Positions 27,807-36,585 of a stretch of DNA of 64,000 bases are shown here, piece after piece (within the stretch, counting starts at the first letter, position 1; every line of letters begins with the position of its first letter). The notes under the pieces were generated by a model. The model saw nothing but the letters and a program-made list of their open reading frames with translations. It ran no database searches and was not told where the DNA came from. The position numbers were made by a program, and so were the translations under genes. This DNA comes from Streptomyces sp. SLBN-118 (lineage in GTDB: Bacteria; Actinomycetota; Actinomycetes; Streptomycetales; Streptomycetaceae): NCBI RefSeq assembly GCF_006715635.1, contig NZ_VFNP01000002.1, forward strand, positions 806,001-870,000. Direction: 5' to 3'.

Positions 27807-28564
27807 GTCGTCGCCCCCTTGGCGTCGAAGGCCTTGAGACGGTCCAGGACGCGCTCGGCGGTCGGGGCCTCCATCCGGTCGACGAGCCGTCCGTCGGCGA
27901 GGAAGACGACCTCGTCGGCATGGGCCGCGGCGACCGGGTCATGGGTGACCATGACGACCGTACGGTCCGTCTGGCGCACTGCCCGGCCGAGCAGCCTCAG
28001 CACCTCTTCGCCCGAGCGGGAGTCGAGATTGCCCGTGGGCTCGTCGGCGAAGACCACATCGGGCCGGCCGGCGAAGGCGCGGGCCACGGCGACGCGCTGC
28101 TGCTGACCGCCGGACAGCTCGCTCGGCCGGTGGTGCAGCCGGTCGCGCAGGCCGACGGTGTCGATGAGGGCATCGAGCCACTCACCGTCGGCCCGCTCCC
28201 CCGCCAGGTCCATGGGAAGGGTGATGTTCTCGGCGACGGTGAGCGTGGGGATGAGATTGAAGGCCTGGAAGACGAAGCCGATGCGCTCGCGCCGCAGCAG
28301 GGTGAGCCTGCGGTCGTCGAGTGCGCTCAGCTCGGTGTCGCCGATGAGGGCGGAACCCGCGGTGAGGGTGTCGAGCCCGGCGGCACAGTGCATCAGCGTC
28401 GACTTGCCGGAGCCCGAGGGCCCCATGATCGCGGTGAAACGGCCGACCGGGAAGTCGACGCTCACCCCGTCCAGGGCCCTCACTTCGGTGTCGCCCTTGC
28501 CGTAGACCTTCACGGCGTCGACGACACGGGCGGCGATCCGGGTCAGGGTGGCGGTCGTGGTCAC
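27803..28564 (-). CDS. ABC transporter ATP-binding protein, LolD/MacB type
   Basis: A 253-residue ATPase partner of the FtsX-type permease. Walker A is GPSGSGKST (about residues 50-58), the signature LSGGQQQR, Walker B VVFADEPTGNLDS and the switch His in VTHD. The TGNLDS extension of Walker B marks the LolD/MacB/FtsE group. The ATG at 28564 overlaps the stop codon of the small upstream gene by 4 bases and its own stop overlaps the permease start, so all three make one tightly coupled operon. Confidence 0.94.
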   Translation of the reverse strand: MTTTATLTRIAARVVDAVKVYGKGDTEVRALDGVSVDFPVGRFTAIMGPSGSGKSTLMHCAAGLDTLTAGSALIGDTELSALDDRRLTLLRRERIGFVFQAFNLIPTLTVAENITLPMDLAGERADGEWLDALIDTVGLRDRLHHRPSELSGGQQQRVAVARAFAGRPDVVFADEPTGNLDSRSGEEVLRLLGRAVRQTDRTVVMVTHDPVAAAHADEVVFLADGRLVDRMEAPTAERVLDRLKAFDAKGATT

Positions 28565-28848
28565 ACCGCACCGCCCTTGCCCGCCGTGCGGCCGAACTCC
28601 TCGTCCAGGACGGACAGTCGGCGCCAGTACTCGTCCTCGTCGATCTCACCGGCGGCGAAGCGGCGTCCGATGATCGCGATTGGCGAGTTCTCGCCGTACA
28701 TCACACGGGAGCCCTGCCACGGGCCGCGGCGGCCGCGCCAGATGCCGGTGCGGCGCAGGACGGTGACGACGCCGACGACGAGGGCCGCCCAGACCAGCGG
28801 GAAGAACAGAATCCACGGGCCGGGCCCGTCGTACGCCAGGGTGTTCAT
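28561..28848 (-). CDS. small membrane protein with SHOCT domain
   Basis: A 95-residue protein with one membrane helix (about residues 12-30) and a C-terminal SHOCT-type helix pair (IGRRFAAGEIDEDEYWRRLS). SHOCT domains occur at the C-terminus of many short membrane proteins and are thought to mediate oligomerisation. It is the first gene of the ABC exporter operon, with a 4-base overlap to the ATPase gene, so it may regulate or assemble the transporter. The 239 bases upstream should hold the operon promoter; I see no clear boxes. Confidence 0.83.
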   Translation of the reverse strand: MNTLAYDGPGPWILFFPLVWAALVVGVVTVLRRTGIWRGRRGPWQGSRVMYGENSPIAIIGRRFAAGEIDEDEYWRRLSVLDEEFGRTAGKGGAV

Positions 28849-29087
28849 CTCGGTTCAGCTCCTCGGTGGCGATGGTGGTTCGTTGTCGCTTCCGAGGCTC
28901 CCGCCGGGAGGGGCCGAAGTCGTCGTACGGCCAGCGGCACTGCGCATACCACCCAGGGAGTACGCAGGGCTTTCGCGACTGCTCCCGAGCGCCCTGCTGC
29001 ACGAGCGGGAGTGCTGCGCGCTCCGGGCCGAGGACACCCGGAATCGCGGCATCGCGGAGGGGACGGGTGAGTCTGTCCGTACGGCCT

Positions 29088-29939
29088 CTAGACCGGGCCC
29101 ACGGCTTCGCGTTCCAGCCGCCGCCGTACACGCTCCTCGTGGTAGAGGCGTCCCACGAGCGCTCCCCCGTAGACGACGAATCCGACGCCGACGAGCCAGG
29201 ACTGGATGACGAGCACGGTCCCGAACGGGCCGTAGGTCACGGCGTTCGACGCGATCAGCGGCGAGAAGACGAGCTGTGAGAAGACCCGCAGCCCCAGCAT
29301 GCCCACGGCCGTGGCCACCGACCCCGGGAGCAGGGCGCGCCAGCGGACCCGGCCCCCGAGCAGCACCCGCTGCGACAGCCAGAAGAACAGGATGGTGCCG
29401 ATCAGGTCACCCACGGCGCCGAATATCGTGACCGGGACCGGTTGGTCCGACAGGGGTGTGCTGACGAAGGCCAGGAGGGCAAAGATCAGCAGGGCGAGCC
29501 AGACGACATGCCGCCACATGGTGTGCCAGCGGGCGGTCGGCAGGCCCCAGACCTTCTCGTAACCCGTCTGTACGACCGAGCCGAAGGTCAGACCGAAGAC
29601 GGTGAGCGCCGCGAGACCGAACGCGGTCGTGCGCTGCAGTGTCGCGCCCGGCAGGCCGAACAGCCGCTGGACCTCGTCCTGGGAGGCTTCGGAGACCCCC
29701 AGTGCCTGGCCCAGCCAGCGGGCGAAGCCCTGTCCACTCGCCGGATCGGCTGCCGCCACGACGACGAGCAGCGGAACGAGTGTCAGAAAGCCCAGTGCGG
29801 CAAAGCCCATGGCACGGTGCATCAGCTCCAGCTCGCGGCCGCGGCGCCACGCCACCCCGACGGGTGACGCAAGAATCCTGCGGCCCATTTCGTGGAGCCG
29901 GTGCGCGTGGGAAGCCGCGCCGGTGGGCTTGTCGGTCAT
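29088..29939 (-). CDS. YihY/BrkB family membrane protein
   Basis: A 283-residue protein with six membrane segments (about residues 50-265). The features MHRAMGFAALGFLTLVPLL and the FGSVVQTGYEKVWGLPTARW loop fit the YihY/BrkB (formerly ribonuclease BN) family, whose molecular function is not settled. I chose ATG 29939 (MTDKPTGAAS) because the family-like sequence starts there; the upstream frame to 30179 is Gly/Pro-rich, has repeats and does not look like protein. No strong ribosome site is seen. Confidence 0.82.
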   Translation of the reverse strand: MTDKPTGAASHAHRLHEMGRRILASPVGVAWRRGRELELMHRAMGFAALGFLTLVPLLVVVAAADPASGQGFARWLGQALGVSEASQDEVQRLFGLPGATLQRTTAFGLAALTVFGLTFGSVVQTGYEKVWGLPTARWHTMWRHVVWLALLIFALLAFVSTPLSDQPVPVTIFGAVGDLIGTILFFWLSQRVLLGGRVRWRALLPGSVATAVGMLGLRVFSQLVFSPLIASNAVTYGPFGTVLVIQSWLVGVGFVVYGGALVGRLYHEERVRRRLEREAVGPV

Positions 29940-30300
29940 AGGTCGTCGACTACCCGGAAGTGCACCGCCACGCTTCCATCGTGCCCCCGGACGGGTGTTC
30001 CCGCCTGTGCCGCCGACGGGCTGGTGATCCGGCGCGGGGGCCTGGCCCCGGCCATAGTGATCCGGCCCGGGGTCCGGGCCCAGGCCGTGCGGGCCGGAGC
30101 CCGCCGGATGCTGCTCGCCCCCGCTCATGGCAGCGTCGTGAGCGATCCGGTTTCGCCAAAGCACTGTCCGCATGGCCATCTCCGCTGATCCGTGGCCGGC
30201 CGCCGAAGTCTCCTGCGTGCGGCCACCCTACGACCCGGCGGCTGCCGCGGACCCGGGCGTCCGCCGCACCGGGCACGCCTCGGTCAAGCCCGCGCGGCGA
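29940..30300. other. non-coding gap of 361 bases with GC palindrome and imperfect repeats
   Basis: I see no convincing gene here. GGGGCC-T-GGCCCC forms a 13-base palindrome at 30037-30049. The stretch starting TGATCCGGCGCGGGGG near 30024 is imperfectly repeated about 33 bases later as TGATCCGGCCCGGGG. The gap must contain the promoter of the BrkB gene; none is clear. Confidence 0.5.
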
Positions 30301-31515
30301 TCAGCCGAGCGCGGCCAGCGGGTCGTCGAGAACCGGCTGCCAGGCCAACTCGGCGGCTCCGACCAGGCTGTTGTGATCCAGCGTGCAGGCCAGGATCGGC
30401 ACGCCGCCGCTGCGTCCCCACAGACTGCGGTCGGCGACCACGGCGCGCAGCCGCTCGGGGTCGGCGTCGAGCAGTTCGCGGTGCAGCCCGCCGAGGATGA
30501 TGCGGTCGGGGTTGAGGATGTTGACCAGTCCGGCGAGCCCGAGGCCGAGTCGGTCGATGAGTTCCTCGCGGGCGTTGCGTACGGCCGGGTCGTCGTACTC
30601 CGTGCGGAGCAGTTCCCGGCACTGCTCGAGCAGTGGGACTTCGGGACCGGGGTCGCGACCTGCGGCCATGAGGAAGGCGAGCGGGTCGGCTTCGACGTCG
30701 AGGCAGCCGCGGCTGCCGCAGTGGCAGGGGCGTCCCTCCGGATTGACGGTGAGGTGACCGACTTCGAGGGCGAGGCCCGAACTGCCGGTGTGCAGACGGC
30801 CTTCGAGGACCAGAGCCCCGCCGACGCCGCGGTGACCGGTGGCGACGCAGAGCAGGTGCTCGGCGCCCCGGCCCGCACCGTGCCGGTGTTCGGCGAGCGC
30901 CGCGAGGTTGACATCGTTGCCGGTGAACGCGGGTCCCTGGATGCCCGCTGCGCGGACCCGCTCGGCGAAGATGTCGCGGACGCGAGCCCCGGCGGGCCAG
31001 GCCAGGTGGAGCGGGTTGAGCGCGGTACCTTCCGGTTCGGCGACCGCGGAGGGCACGGCGAGGCCGGCGCCCACGCATCTGCGGCCGCTCGCGCGGAGCA
31101 GCTGCGCGCCCGCGTCGACGACCTCGCCGAGCACTTGGGCGGGGTCTTCGGACACGGTGACGCAGCCGGGCGCGGTGGCGACGGTGCTGCCGCCGAGTCC
31201 GACGAGCGCGGCGCGGAATCCGTCGGCGTGCACCTGGGCGGCCAGGACGACAGGGCCCGCGTCGTTGACGGCGAGCCGGTGCGATGGGCGGCCCTGGGAG
31301 CCGGCGGCGGCGCCGGGCCGGGAGTCGACCCGGATCAGCCCGAGGGCTTCGAGTTCGGCAGCGACGGCGCCGGCGGTGGCGCGGGTGACGCCGAGTTCGG
31401 CGGTGAGGACGGCGCGGGTGGGGGCGCGGCCCGTGTGAACCAGTTCCAGCGCGGGGCCGAGGGCGCCGCGGCCCCTCTCCAGCCTCGCTTTGATGGTTGT
31501 CGCCTTGCCGTTCAT
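30301..31515 (-). CDS. ROK-family transcriptional regulator (NagC/XylR type)
   Basis: A 404-residue ROK repressor. An N-terminal winged helix-turn-helix (about residues 15-70; TAELGVTRATAGAVAAELEA) is followed by the sugar-kinase-like ROK domain. The zinc-binding cysteines are in GRPCHCGSRGCLDVEAD and the ROK signature is near EVGHLTVNPEG. The ATP-binding glycines are degraded, as expected for a repressor rather than a kinase. It is divergent from an MFS gene with 76 bases between starts, so it probably controls that gene and itself. The ligand is probably a sugar. Confidence 0.9.
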   Translation of the reverse strand: MNGKATTIKARLERGRGALGPALELVHTGRAPTRAVLTAELGVTRATAGAVAAELEALGLIRVDSRPGAAAGSQGRPSHRLAVNDAGPVVLAAQVHADGFRAALVGLGGSTVATAPGCVTVSEDPAQVLGEVVDAGAQLLRASGRRCVGAGLAVPSAVAEPEGTALNPLHLAWPAGARVRDIFAERVRAAGIQGPAFTGNDVNLAALAEHRHGAGRGAEHLLCVATGHRGVGGALVLEGRLHTGSSGLALEVGHLTVNPEGRPCHCGSRGCLDVEADPLAFLMAAGRDPGPEVPLLEQCRELLRTEYDDPAVRNAREELIDRLGLGLAGLVNILNPDRIILGGLHRELLDADPERLRAVVADRSLWGRSGGVPILACTLDHNSLVGAAELAWQPVLDDPLAALG

Positions 31516-31555
31516 GGAGGCGAGTCTCCCATGATCCGGAGGCTGAGCAGCCGCC

Positions 31556-31585
31556 TTGTACGGATCGGCCTCCGGCCTCTATCCT
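31556..31585 (+). promoter_or_regulatory. promoter of the MFS gene, probably leaderless
   Basis: TTGTAC (31556-31561) and TATCCT (31580-31585) are separated by 18 bases. The GTG start codon at 31592 falls where transcription would begin, about 7 bases after the -10 box. The mRNA would thus have no leader, and no ribosome site is visible before the GTG. Confidence 0.55.
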
Positions 31586-31591
31586 GACTTT

Positions 31592-32836
31592 GTGCCGCTA
31601 CTAAACAAAACAAGGACGGCCGTTCTCCAGGGACCCGGCGGAAACACCGCCCCACCCTCCCTGTCCCGCCTCCGTACCGCGCTCACCGTGTTCTTCGCCC
31701 TCGACGGCTTCCTCTTCGCCGGCTGGGTGGTCCGCATCCCCGCGATCAAGGAACAGACCGGGTCGTCGGCGAGTGATCTGGGGCTCGCCCTGCTCGGCGT
31801 CTCGGCGGGAGCGGTGGTGACGATGACGCTGACCGGCCGGCTCTGCCGCCGCTACGGCAGCCATCCGGTGACCGTCGTCAGCGGCGCCCTGATGTCGCTG
31901 AGCATCGCCCTCCCGCCGCTGACGCATTCGGCGCTCGTACTCGGCCTGGTTCTGCTGGCCTTCGGGGCCGCATACGGCGGGATCAATGTCGCGATGAACA
32001 GCGCGGCGGTCGATCTGGTCGCGGTCATGCGCAGGCCGGTGATGCCGAGCTTCCACGCGGCATTCAGCCTCGGCGGCATGATCGGCGCCGGTCTCGGCGG
32101 ACTGGTCGCGGGCGGCCTCTCCCCCAGCGCCCATCTCATCAGCCTCACGGCGATCGGCCTGCTGGTCACCGCCGCCGCGGGACCCTTTCTGCTGCGCCAC
32201 CCGGCGCCGGTCGCCGCACACGCGGCGAAGGACCCGGCGAGGGACCCGGCGCCCCGCGGGCTCGGGGGACGCAGCCGCCGGATCGTCATCCTCTTCGGCG
32301 TGATCGCTCTCTGCACGGCCTACGGAGAAGGCGCGATGGCCGACTGGGGCGCACTCCATCTCGAACAGGACCTGCATGCACACGCGGGCGTCGCCGCCGC
32401 CGGATACTCGCTCTTCGCGCTCGCCATGACCGCCGGCCGGCTCACCGGAACGGCGCTGCTGGAGCGGTTCGGCCAGACCCGCACGCTGGTCGCGGGCGGC
32501 AGCACGGCGGCTGCCGGAATGCTGCTCGGCTCGCTCGCCCCCACCGCCTGGCTCGCGCTGCTCGGCTTCGCGGTGACCGGCCTGGGTCTCGCGAACATCT
32601 TCCCGGTGGCGGTGGCCAGGGCGGGTGCACTCGCGGGACCCGGTGGGGTCGCGGCCGCGTCGACGCTGGGCTACGGCGGGATGCTGCTCGGCCCGCCCGC
32701 GATCGGCTTCCTCGCCGACTGGTTCTCGCTGCCGGTGGCGCTGACGACCGTGGCCGTCCTCGCAGGTGGCGCGGCCCTGATCGGATACACGGCACGAAAG
32801 GCATCCGTACCCGCATCCGTGTCCAAGGGCGGCTGA
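31592..32836 (+). CDS. MFS transporter
   Basis: A 414-residue, 12-helix transporter. The opening LTVFFALDGFLFAGWVVRIP, and the mid-region GEGAMADWGALHLEQDLHAH, resemble the YbjJ/FucP-like branch of MFS, often linked to sugars. GTG 31592 is taken because the promoter-like boxes leave no room for an upstream start, and no ribosome site precedes it. It is divergent from a ROK regulator, which supports a sugar or sugar-derivative substrate. The C-terminus is short and cytoplasmic. Confidence 0.85.
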   Translation: MPLLNKTRTAVLQGPGGNTAPPSLSRLRTALTVFFALDGFLFAGWVVRIPAIKEQTGSSASDLGLALLGVSAGAVVTMTLTGRLCRRYGSHPVTVVSGALMSLSIALPPLTHSALVLGLVLLAFGAAYGGINVAMNSAAVDLVAVMRRPVMPSFHAAFSLGGMIGAGLGGLVAGGLSPSAHLISLTAIGLLVTAAAGPFLLRHPAPVAAHAAKDPARDPAPRGLGGRSRRIVILFGVIALCTAYGEGAMADWGALHLEQDLHAHAGVAAAGYSLFALAMTAGRLTGTALLERFGQTRTLVAGGSTAAAGMLLGSLAPTAWLALLGFAVTGLGLANIFPVAVARAGALAGPGGVAAASTLGYGGMLLGPPAIGFLADWFSLPVALTTVAVLAGGAALIGYTARKASVPASVSKGG

Positions 32837-32967
32837 GCACGCCTGCTCAAGGCCGGTCGCCGCCCGCGCGGACGGTCGCTCGCGCTCGGACTGTTCGTAG
32901 GGCTGCTCTGCGGGCGCCTGCGTCCGCGCACCCCCGAGGGCGTGAGCGGGATGGCACAATCTGCGGC

Positions 32968-33705
32968 ATGGAGACCGCCAGACTGATCGAGTCCCTGTTC
33001 CACGAGGGCCAGTTGCTGGCGGCAGCCGCCGCCGAGGCGGGCCCCGACGCCATGGTGCCGACCTGTCCCGACTGGCAGGTGCGGGACCTGCTGCGGCACA
33101 CCGGAACGGTCCACCGCTGGGCGACCGGCTTCATCGCCGAGGGCCATACCGAGTACCGCCCTTTCGGCGAACACTCCGAGCTCGACGGCGACGAACTGGT
33201 GGAGTGGTTCCGGGAGGGACACGGGCTGCTGGTGGCGGCGCTCAGCGAGGCGCCCGCGGACCTCCAGTGCTGGACCTTCATGCCCGCCCCTTCGCCGCTC
33301 GCCTTCTGGGCCCGGCGGCAGGCGCACGAGACGGCGATCCACCGCGCGGACGCCGAGTCGGCACGGGGCGGCAAACCAAGTCCCGTGACCGCCGAGTTCG
33401 CCGCCGACGGCATCGCCGAGCTGTTGACCGGCTTCCACGGCCGCTCCCGCAGCCGGGTGCGCTCCGAGGCGCCCCGCTCACTGCGCGTACGTCCCCTCGA
33501 CACGGATGATGTGTGGACCGTATGGGTCTCCACCGACGTACCGCGTACGGAGCCGAGCGAAGAAGGGCCCGCGGACTGCGAGTTGAGCGGTACTGCCGAG
33601 CAGCTCTACCTGACGCTCTGGAACCGGCTGCCGCTGTCCGCCGTGTCCGTCGCGGGAGAGGCGGACCTCGCACAGCTGTGGCGCGAGATGTCCGCGATCG
33701 GCTGA
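32968..33705 (+). CDS. maleylpyruvate isomerase family mycothiol-dependent protein
   Basis: A 245-residue DinB-like protein of the mycothiol-dependent maleylpyruvate isomerase (MDMPI) group. The N-terminal four-helix domain carries possible metal ligands: His in LLRHTGTVHRWATG and the HE of RRQAHETAIHRADAE. The conserved VPTCPDWQVRDLLRH opening is clear. The C-terminal domain is a small SCP2-like part. Most actinomycete members have unknown substrates, and here no aromatic degradation gene is near. It converges on the MarR gene with 12 bases between stop codons. Confidence 0.85.
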   Translation: METARLIESLFHEGQLLAAAAAEAGPDAMVPTCPDWQVRDLLRHTGTVHRWATGFIAEGHTEYRPFGEHSELDGDELVEWFREGHGLLVAALSEAPADLQCWTFMPAPSPLAFWARRQAHETAIHRADAESARGGKPSPVTAEFAADGIAELLTGFHGRSRSRVRSEAPRSLRVRPLDTDDVWTVWVSTDVPRTEPSEEGPADCELSGTAEQLYLTLWNRLPLSAVSVAGEADLAQLWREMSAIG

Positions 33706-33717
33706 TCGGGGACCGGA

Positions 33718-34119
33718 TCAGACTGCCGGGTCGGCCAGCATCCGGGAGAGCACCGCACGCTGCAGCGGCTGCACCTCGGCGTGACGGGCCCGGCCCGCCC
33801 CGGTGAGCGCGACCCGCACACCGCGCCGGTCCTCGCTGCACATCCCGCGGGTGACAAGACCGTCCTTCTCCAGCCGCGCGACCAGCCGCGACAGGGCGCT
33901 CTGGCTCAGATGGACCCGGGACGCGAGCTCCTGTACCCGGAGCGAACAGTCGACGCCGTCCCCGGTCTCTTCGGCGAGCACATCGAGAACCTCGAAGTCA
34001 CTGGCGCCGAGCCCGTGCCGGTGCAGCTGGCGGTCGAGTTCGCAGATCGTACGGGCATGCAGCGCGAGGACCTCCCGCCATTCCTCGACGAGCGCTCGCT
34101 CGGACTTCTTCGCCGCCAT
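33718..34119 (-). CDS. MarR-family transcriptional regulator
   Basis: A 133-residue MarR protein. The winged helix-turn-helix spans about residues 50-105 (VHLSQSALSRLVARLEKDGL, then EDRRGVRVALTGAG as the wing). The dimer helices at both ends are present, although the C-terminal helix is short. A perfect 13-base palindrome (TGCATT-C-AATGCA) lies 54 bases upstream of the ATG and is probably its operator. The divergent small membrane protein gene at 34327 could be its target. Confidence 0.9.
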   Translation of the reverse strand: MAAKKSERALVEEWREVLALHARTICELDRQLHRHGLGASDFEVLDVLAEETGDGVDCSLRVQELASRVHLSQSALSRLVARLEKDGLVTRGMCSEDRRGVRVALTGAGRARHAEVQPLQRAVLSRMLADPAV

Positions 34120-34172
34120 GACGGCACGGTAGCAGAGCAGAGGGACTTCATTGCATCGGAATTAAATGTGTC

Positions 34173-34185
34173 TGCATTCAATGCA
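34173..34185. promoter_or_regulatory. palindromic operator, probably for MarR
   Basis: TGCATTCAATGCA is a perfect inverted repeat with one central base, in an AT-rich patch between the MarR gene and the gene at 34327. A related half-site, ATTGCAT, is at 34150-34156, and a GCATGCGCATGC palindrome follows at 34183-34194. MarR dimers commonly bind such short symmetric sites. Confidence 0.6.
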
Positions 34186-34326
34186 TGCGCATGCGCCATC
34201 CCCGTCCATGACCTCTCCGCACACCGCTTCCGGGCGGGCCTGGTGGTGGTACCGGAAGCGTGCTCAAGGGGGCGGCCGACGACGGGAGTTCTTGCCCGCC
34301 GGCCGCCCGCCTGTGACACTTCGTTC

Positions 34327-34611
34327 ATGGGCCGACGAACTCAGGCGGAGCGGGACGCCATCACGGTCGAGATCGGCTACGCCGTCGTCACCGGGTTCCT
34401 GGTGGGCGGACTGACGTTTCTGGCGATCGCAGGACCGGTGATGGTGACCCCGATGCCCGCCGCCGCCGAGCGCGGACTGGTCCTTGCGGGCACAGTGGCC
34501 GGACTGGCCGTCTTCGTCGTGCGCGTCGTGCACGTCCTGTGGCGCTTTCCCGGTGGGCCGGGCAGGAACCCTCAGCCCAGCCAGCCCGGGCGTACCAAGC
34601 CCGACTCGTAG
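34327..34611 (+). CDS. small two-helix membrane protein (DUF6332-like)
   Basis: A 94-residue protein with two membrane helices (about residues 17-37 and 47-67). The start MGRRTQAERDAITVEIGYAV fits a Streptomyces family that I recall as DUF6332. Function unknown. It is divergent from the MarR gene and the intergenic palindrome may control both. Its last 40 bases overlap the convergent response regulator gene, and the coding tail there is Pro/Arg-rich. Confidence 0.68.
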   Translation: MGRRTQAERDAITVEIGYAVVTGFLVGGLTFLAIAGPVMVTPMPAAAERGLVLAGTVAGLAVFVVRVVHVLWRFPGGPGRNPQPSQPGRTKPDS

Positions 34612-35237
34612 GCCAGCACGACCAGTTGGGCCCGGTCGCGGGCACCGAGCTTGACCATCGTGCGGCTCACATGCGTCTTGGCCGTGAGCGGGCTGACCAC
34701 GAGCCTGCAGGCGATTTCCTCGTTCGAGAGGCCGATGCCGACAAGGGCCATCACCTCCCGCTCCCGTTCCGTGAGTTCGCCCAGCACCTCGGCGTCCGTG
34801 GGTACCTTGGAGCGGGCCGCGAACTCCGCGATCAGACGGCGCGTCACACCCGGGGAGAGCAGGGCGTCGCCCTGCACAACCGCCCGCACCGCACGCAGCA
34901 GCTCCTGCGGCTCGGTGTCCTTCACCAGGAAGCCCGACGCTCCGGAGCGGATCGCCTCGAAGACGTACTCGTCGAGCTCGAAGGTGGTCAGCATCACCAC
35001 CTTCACCTCCCCGAGCCGCTTGTCCCCGGTGATCCTGCGGGTGGCGGCGAGACCGTCGAGCGTGGGCATCCGGATGTCCATCAGCACGACGTCGGGGCGT
35101 AGTTCGCTCACCAGCCGCACCGCCTCCTCGCCGTCGGCCGCCTCACCCGCCACCTCGATGTCGGGCTGCGCATCGAGCAGCGCCCGGAAGCCCGCCCTCA
35201 CCAGCAACTGGTCGTCGGCGAGCAGTACACGGATCAC
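34572..35237 (-). CDS. NarL/LuxR-family response regulator
   Basis: A 221-residue response regulator. The receiver domain has the acidic pair near the N-terminus (LLADDQ), the phosphorylated Asp in VVLMDIRMPTLDG (about residue 54), Thr in MLTTF and the conserved Lys in LVKDTEP. The C-terminal LuxR-type helix-turn-helix (about 155-215) starts LTEREREVMALVGIGLSNEE. Its ATG overlaps the kinase gene stop codon by 4 bases. The targets are unknown. Confidence 0.94.
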   Translation of the reverse strand: MIRVLLADDQLLVRAGFRALLDAQPDIEVAGEAADGEEAVRLVSELRPDVVLMDIRMPTLDGLAATRRITGDKRLGEVKVVMLTTFELDEYVFEAIRSGASGFLVKDTEPQELLRAVRAVVQGDALLSPGVTRRLIAEFAARSKVPTDAEVLGELTEREREVMALVGIGLSNEEIACRLVVSPLTAKTHVSRTMVKLGARDRAQLVVLAYESGLVRPGWLG

Positions 35238-36466
35238 ATCGTCTCCTTCGGCTGCACAGGGAGGTCGGCCCGCACCCGGAAGCCGCCGTCCGGCCGTGGT
35301 CCGGCCTCGATCGTGCCACCCAGTGCGGCGGCTCGCTCCCGCATTCCGACGAGGCCGTTGCCGCTGCCCCCGGCGTCCGAACGGGTAGCCGGGCCGTCGT
35401 CGTCGATCCGCAGACCGAGGCGGCCCGGTGCGTACGCGATCCGCACGCGCGCGGTGCGCGAGCCCGAGTGGCGTACGACATTGGTCAGGGCCTCCTGGAC
35501 GATGCGGAAGGCGGCGAGATCGGTTCCGGGCGAGAGGGCGGTGCGTTCCCCTTCCGTCGCGATCTCCACGTTCAGTCCGGCGCCGGCGGCCTGTTCGACG
35601 AGTTCGGGGAGCCGGTCGAGTCCGGGGGCGGGCGCTCGCGGTGCGTCGCCCGGCGTACGGAGGGTGTCGAGGACCTGGCGTACCTCGCCCAGTGCCTCCT
35701 TGCTCGCCGCCTTGATGGTGGTGAGCGCTGCGCGAGCCTGCTCCGGGTTGGTGTCGAGCAGCGCGAGGCCGACGCCGGCCTGCACATTGATGACCGAGAT
35801 GGAGTGGGCGAGGACGTCGTGGAGTTCACGGGCGATCCGCAGCCGCTCCTCGTCGGCCCGGCGCTTCTCGGCGGCGGCGCGTTCGGCGCCCTCGCGGGCC
35901 CACGCCTCCCGCCGTACACGTACGAGCTCCGAGGCCGCAAGGACCGCCACCACCCAGGCGAGGACGACCAGTTCCTGCCCCCAGGGCGCCGCGTCGTCCT
36001 TGCCCGGTGGCAGATACTCGTAGAGCCAGTGCGCGATCAGCAGGTGGCCGGCCCAGAGCCCGCCCAGGGCCCACCAGGCGGCACGCCGGTGCCCGGAGAT
36101 GACGGCGGCGAAAGCGCCGACGGCGACGGTGAAGAAGACGGGACCGTAGGGATAGCCCGCGCCGACGTAGACGAGCGCTGTCGCGCAGACGCCGAATACG
36201 CAGGCGACGGGCCGGCGGTTGCGCAGCAGCAGAATCGCCGGACCGGTCAGCAGCAGCACGCGCGCAAAGGCGTCGATCGGTTCACGGTCCGGCTGGCCGT
36301 GCGCGGCAAAGCTCGACCCCACCATCACGAGCACGGCCAGGGCGATCGTCGAGAGCCAGGGCACCCTGCCGGTGCTGCGGCGGGCGTCCCAGCGACGCAG
36401 CGGCGGCGGTGGTCCACCACCCCGCGCCCAGGGGGGACCGCAGAAGCGGGTGTGCTGCTCATCCAT
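35234..36466 (-). CDS. NarL-type sensor histidine kinase
   Basis: A 410-residue membrane kinase. Five or so membrane helices (about residues 35-180) form the sensor. The HisKA_3 box has the phosphoacceptor His in IARELHDVLAHSISVINVQA (about residue 215), and the HATPase_c domain has the N-box EALTNVVRHSG and the G-box GGSGNGLVGMRERAA. There is no large external domain, so it may sense a membrane signal, as in the many actinomycete kinases of this class. It is paired with the overlapping response regulator gene. Confidence 0.93.
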   Translation of the reverse strand: MDEQHTRFCGPPWARGGGPPPPLRRWDARRSTGRVPWLSTIALAVLVMVGSSFAAHGQPDREPIDAFARVLLLTGPAILLLRNRRPVACVFGVCATALVYVGAGYPYGPVFFTVAVGAFAAVISGHRRAAWWALGGLWAGHLLIAHWLYEYLPPGKDDAAPWGQELVVLAWVVAVLAASELVRVRREAWAREGAERAAAEKRRADEERLRIARELHDVLAHSISVINVQAGVGLALLDTNPEQARAALTTIKAASKEALGEVRQVLDTLRTPGDAPRAPAPGLDRLPELVEQAAGAGLNVEIATEGERTALSPGTDLAAFRIVQEALTNVVRHSGSRTARVRIAYAPGRLGLRIDDDGPATRSDAGGSGNGLVGMRERAAALGGTIEAGPRPDGGFRVRADLPVQPKETM

Positions 36467-36535
36467 ACGGCCACGCTAGACCTGGCGGGGCCGCCCGGAC
36501 GTCAGCCCGGCGTGGCGATCACGCGTACTCCCCGT

Positions 36536-36585
36536 GCAGTACGTGACCTGCTTCAGGGCGGGCAGTACGTGACCTGCCTCAGGGC
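36536..36585. repeat. tandem 24-base repeat at the TetR stop codon
   Basis: Two copies of a 24-base unit (beginning GCAGTACGTGACCTGC) start at 36536 and 36562, period 26, differing at one base. The second copy contains the stop codon of the TetR gene (36579-36581). Confidence 0.85.

Noticed and set aside
25026..28106. A 1026-codon open frame on the plus strand.
   Set aside because: It is fully antisense to the FtsX-type permease and its ATPase, both with clear motifs. Its translation is Gly/Arg/Asp-rich noise, typical of high-GC DNA.
29940..30179. N-terminal extension of the BrkB protein.
   Set aside because: The translation is Gly/Pro/His-rich and repeat-derived, without family similarity. 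ATG 29939 fits the family start.
30172..31587. A 471-codon plus-strand frame.
   Set aside because: It is antisense to the ROK regulator, which has a helix-turn-helix and zinc-binding cysteines.
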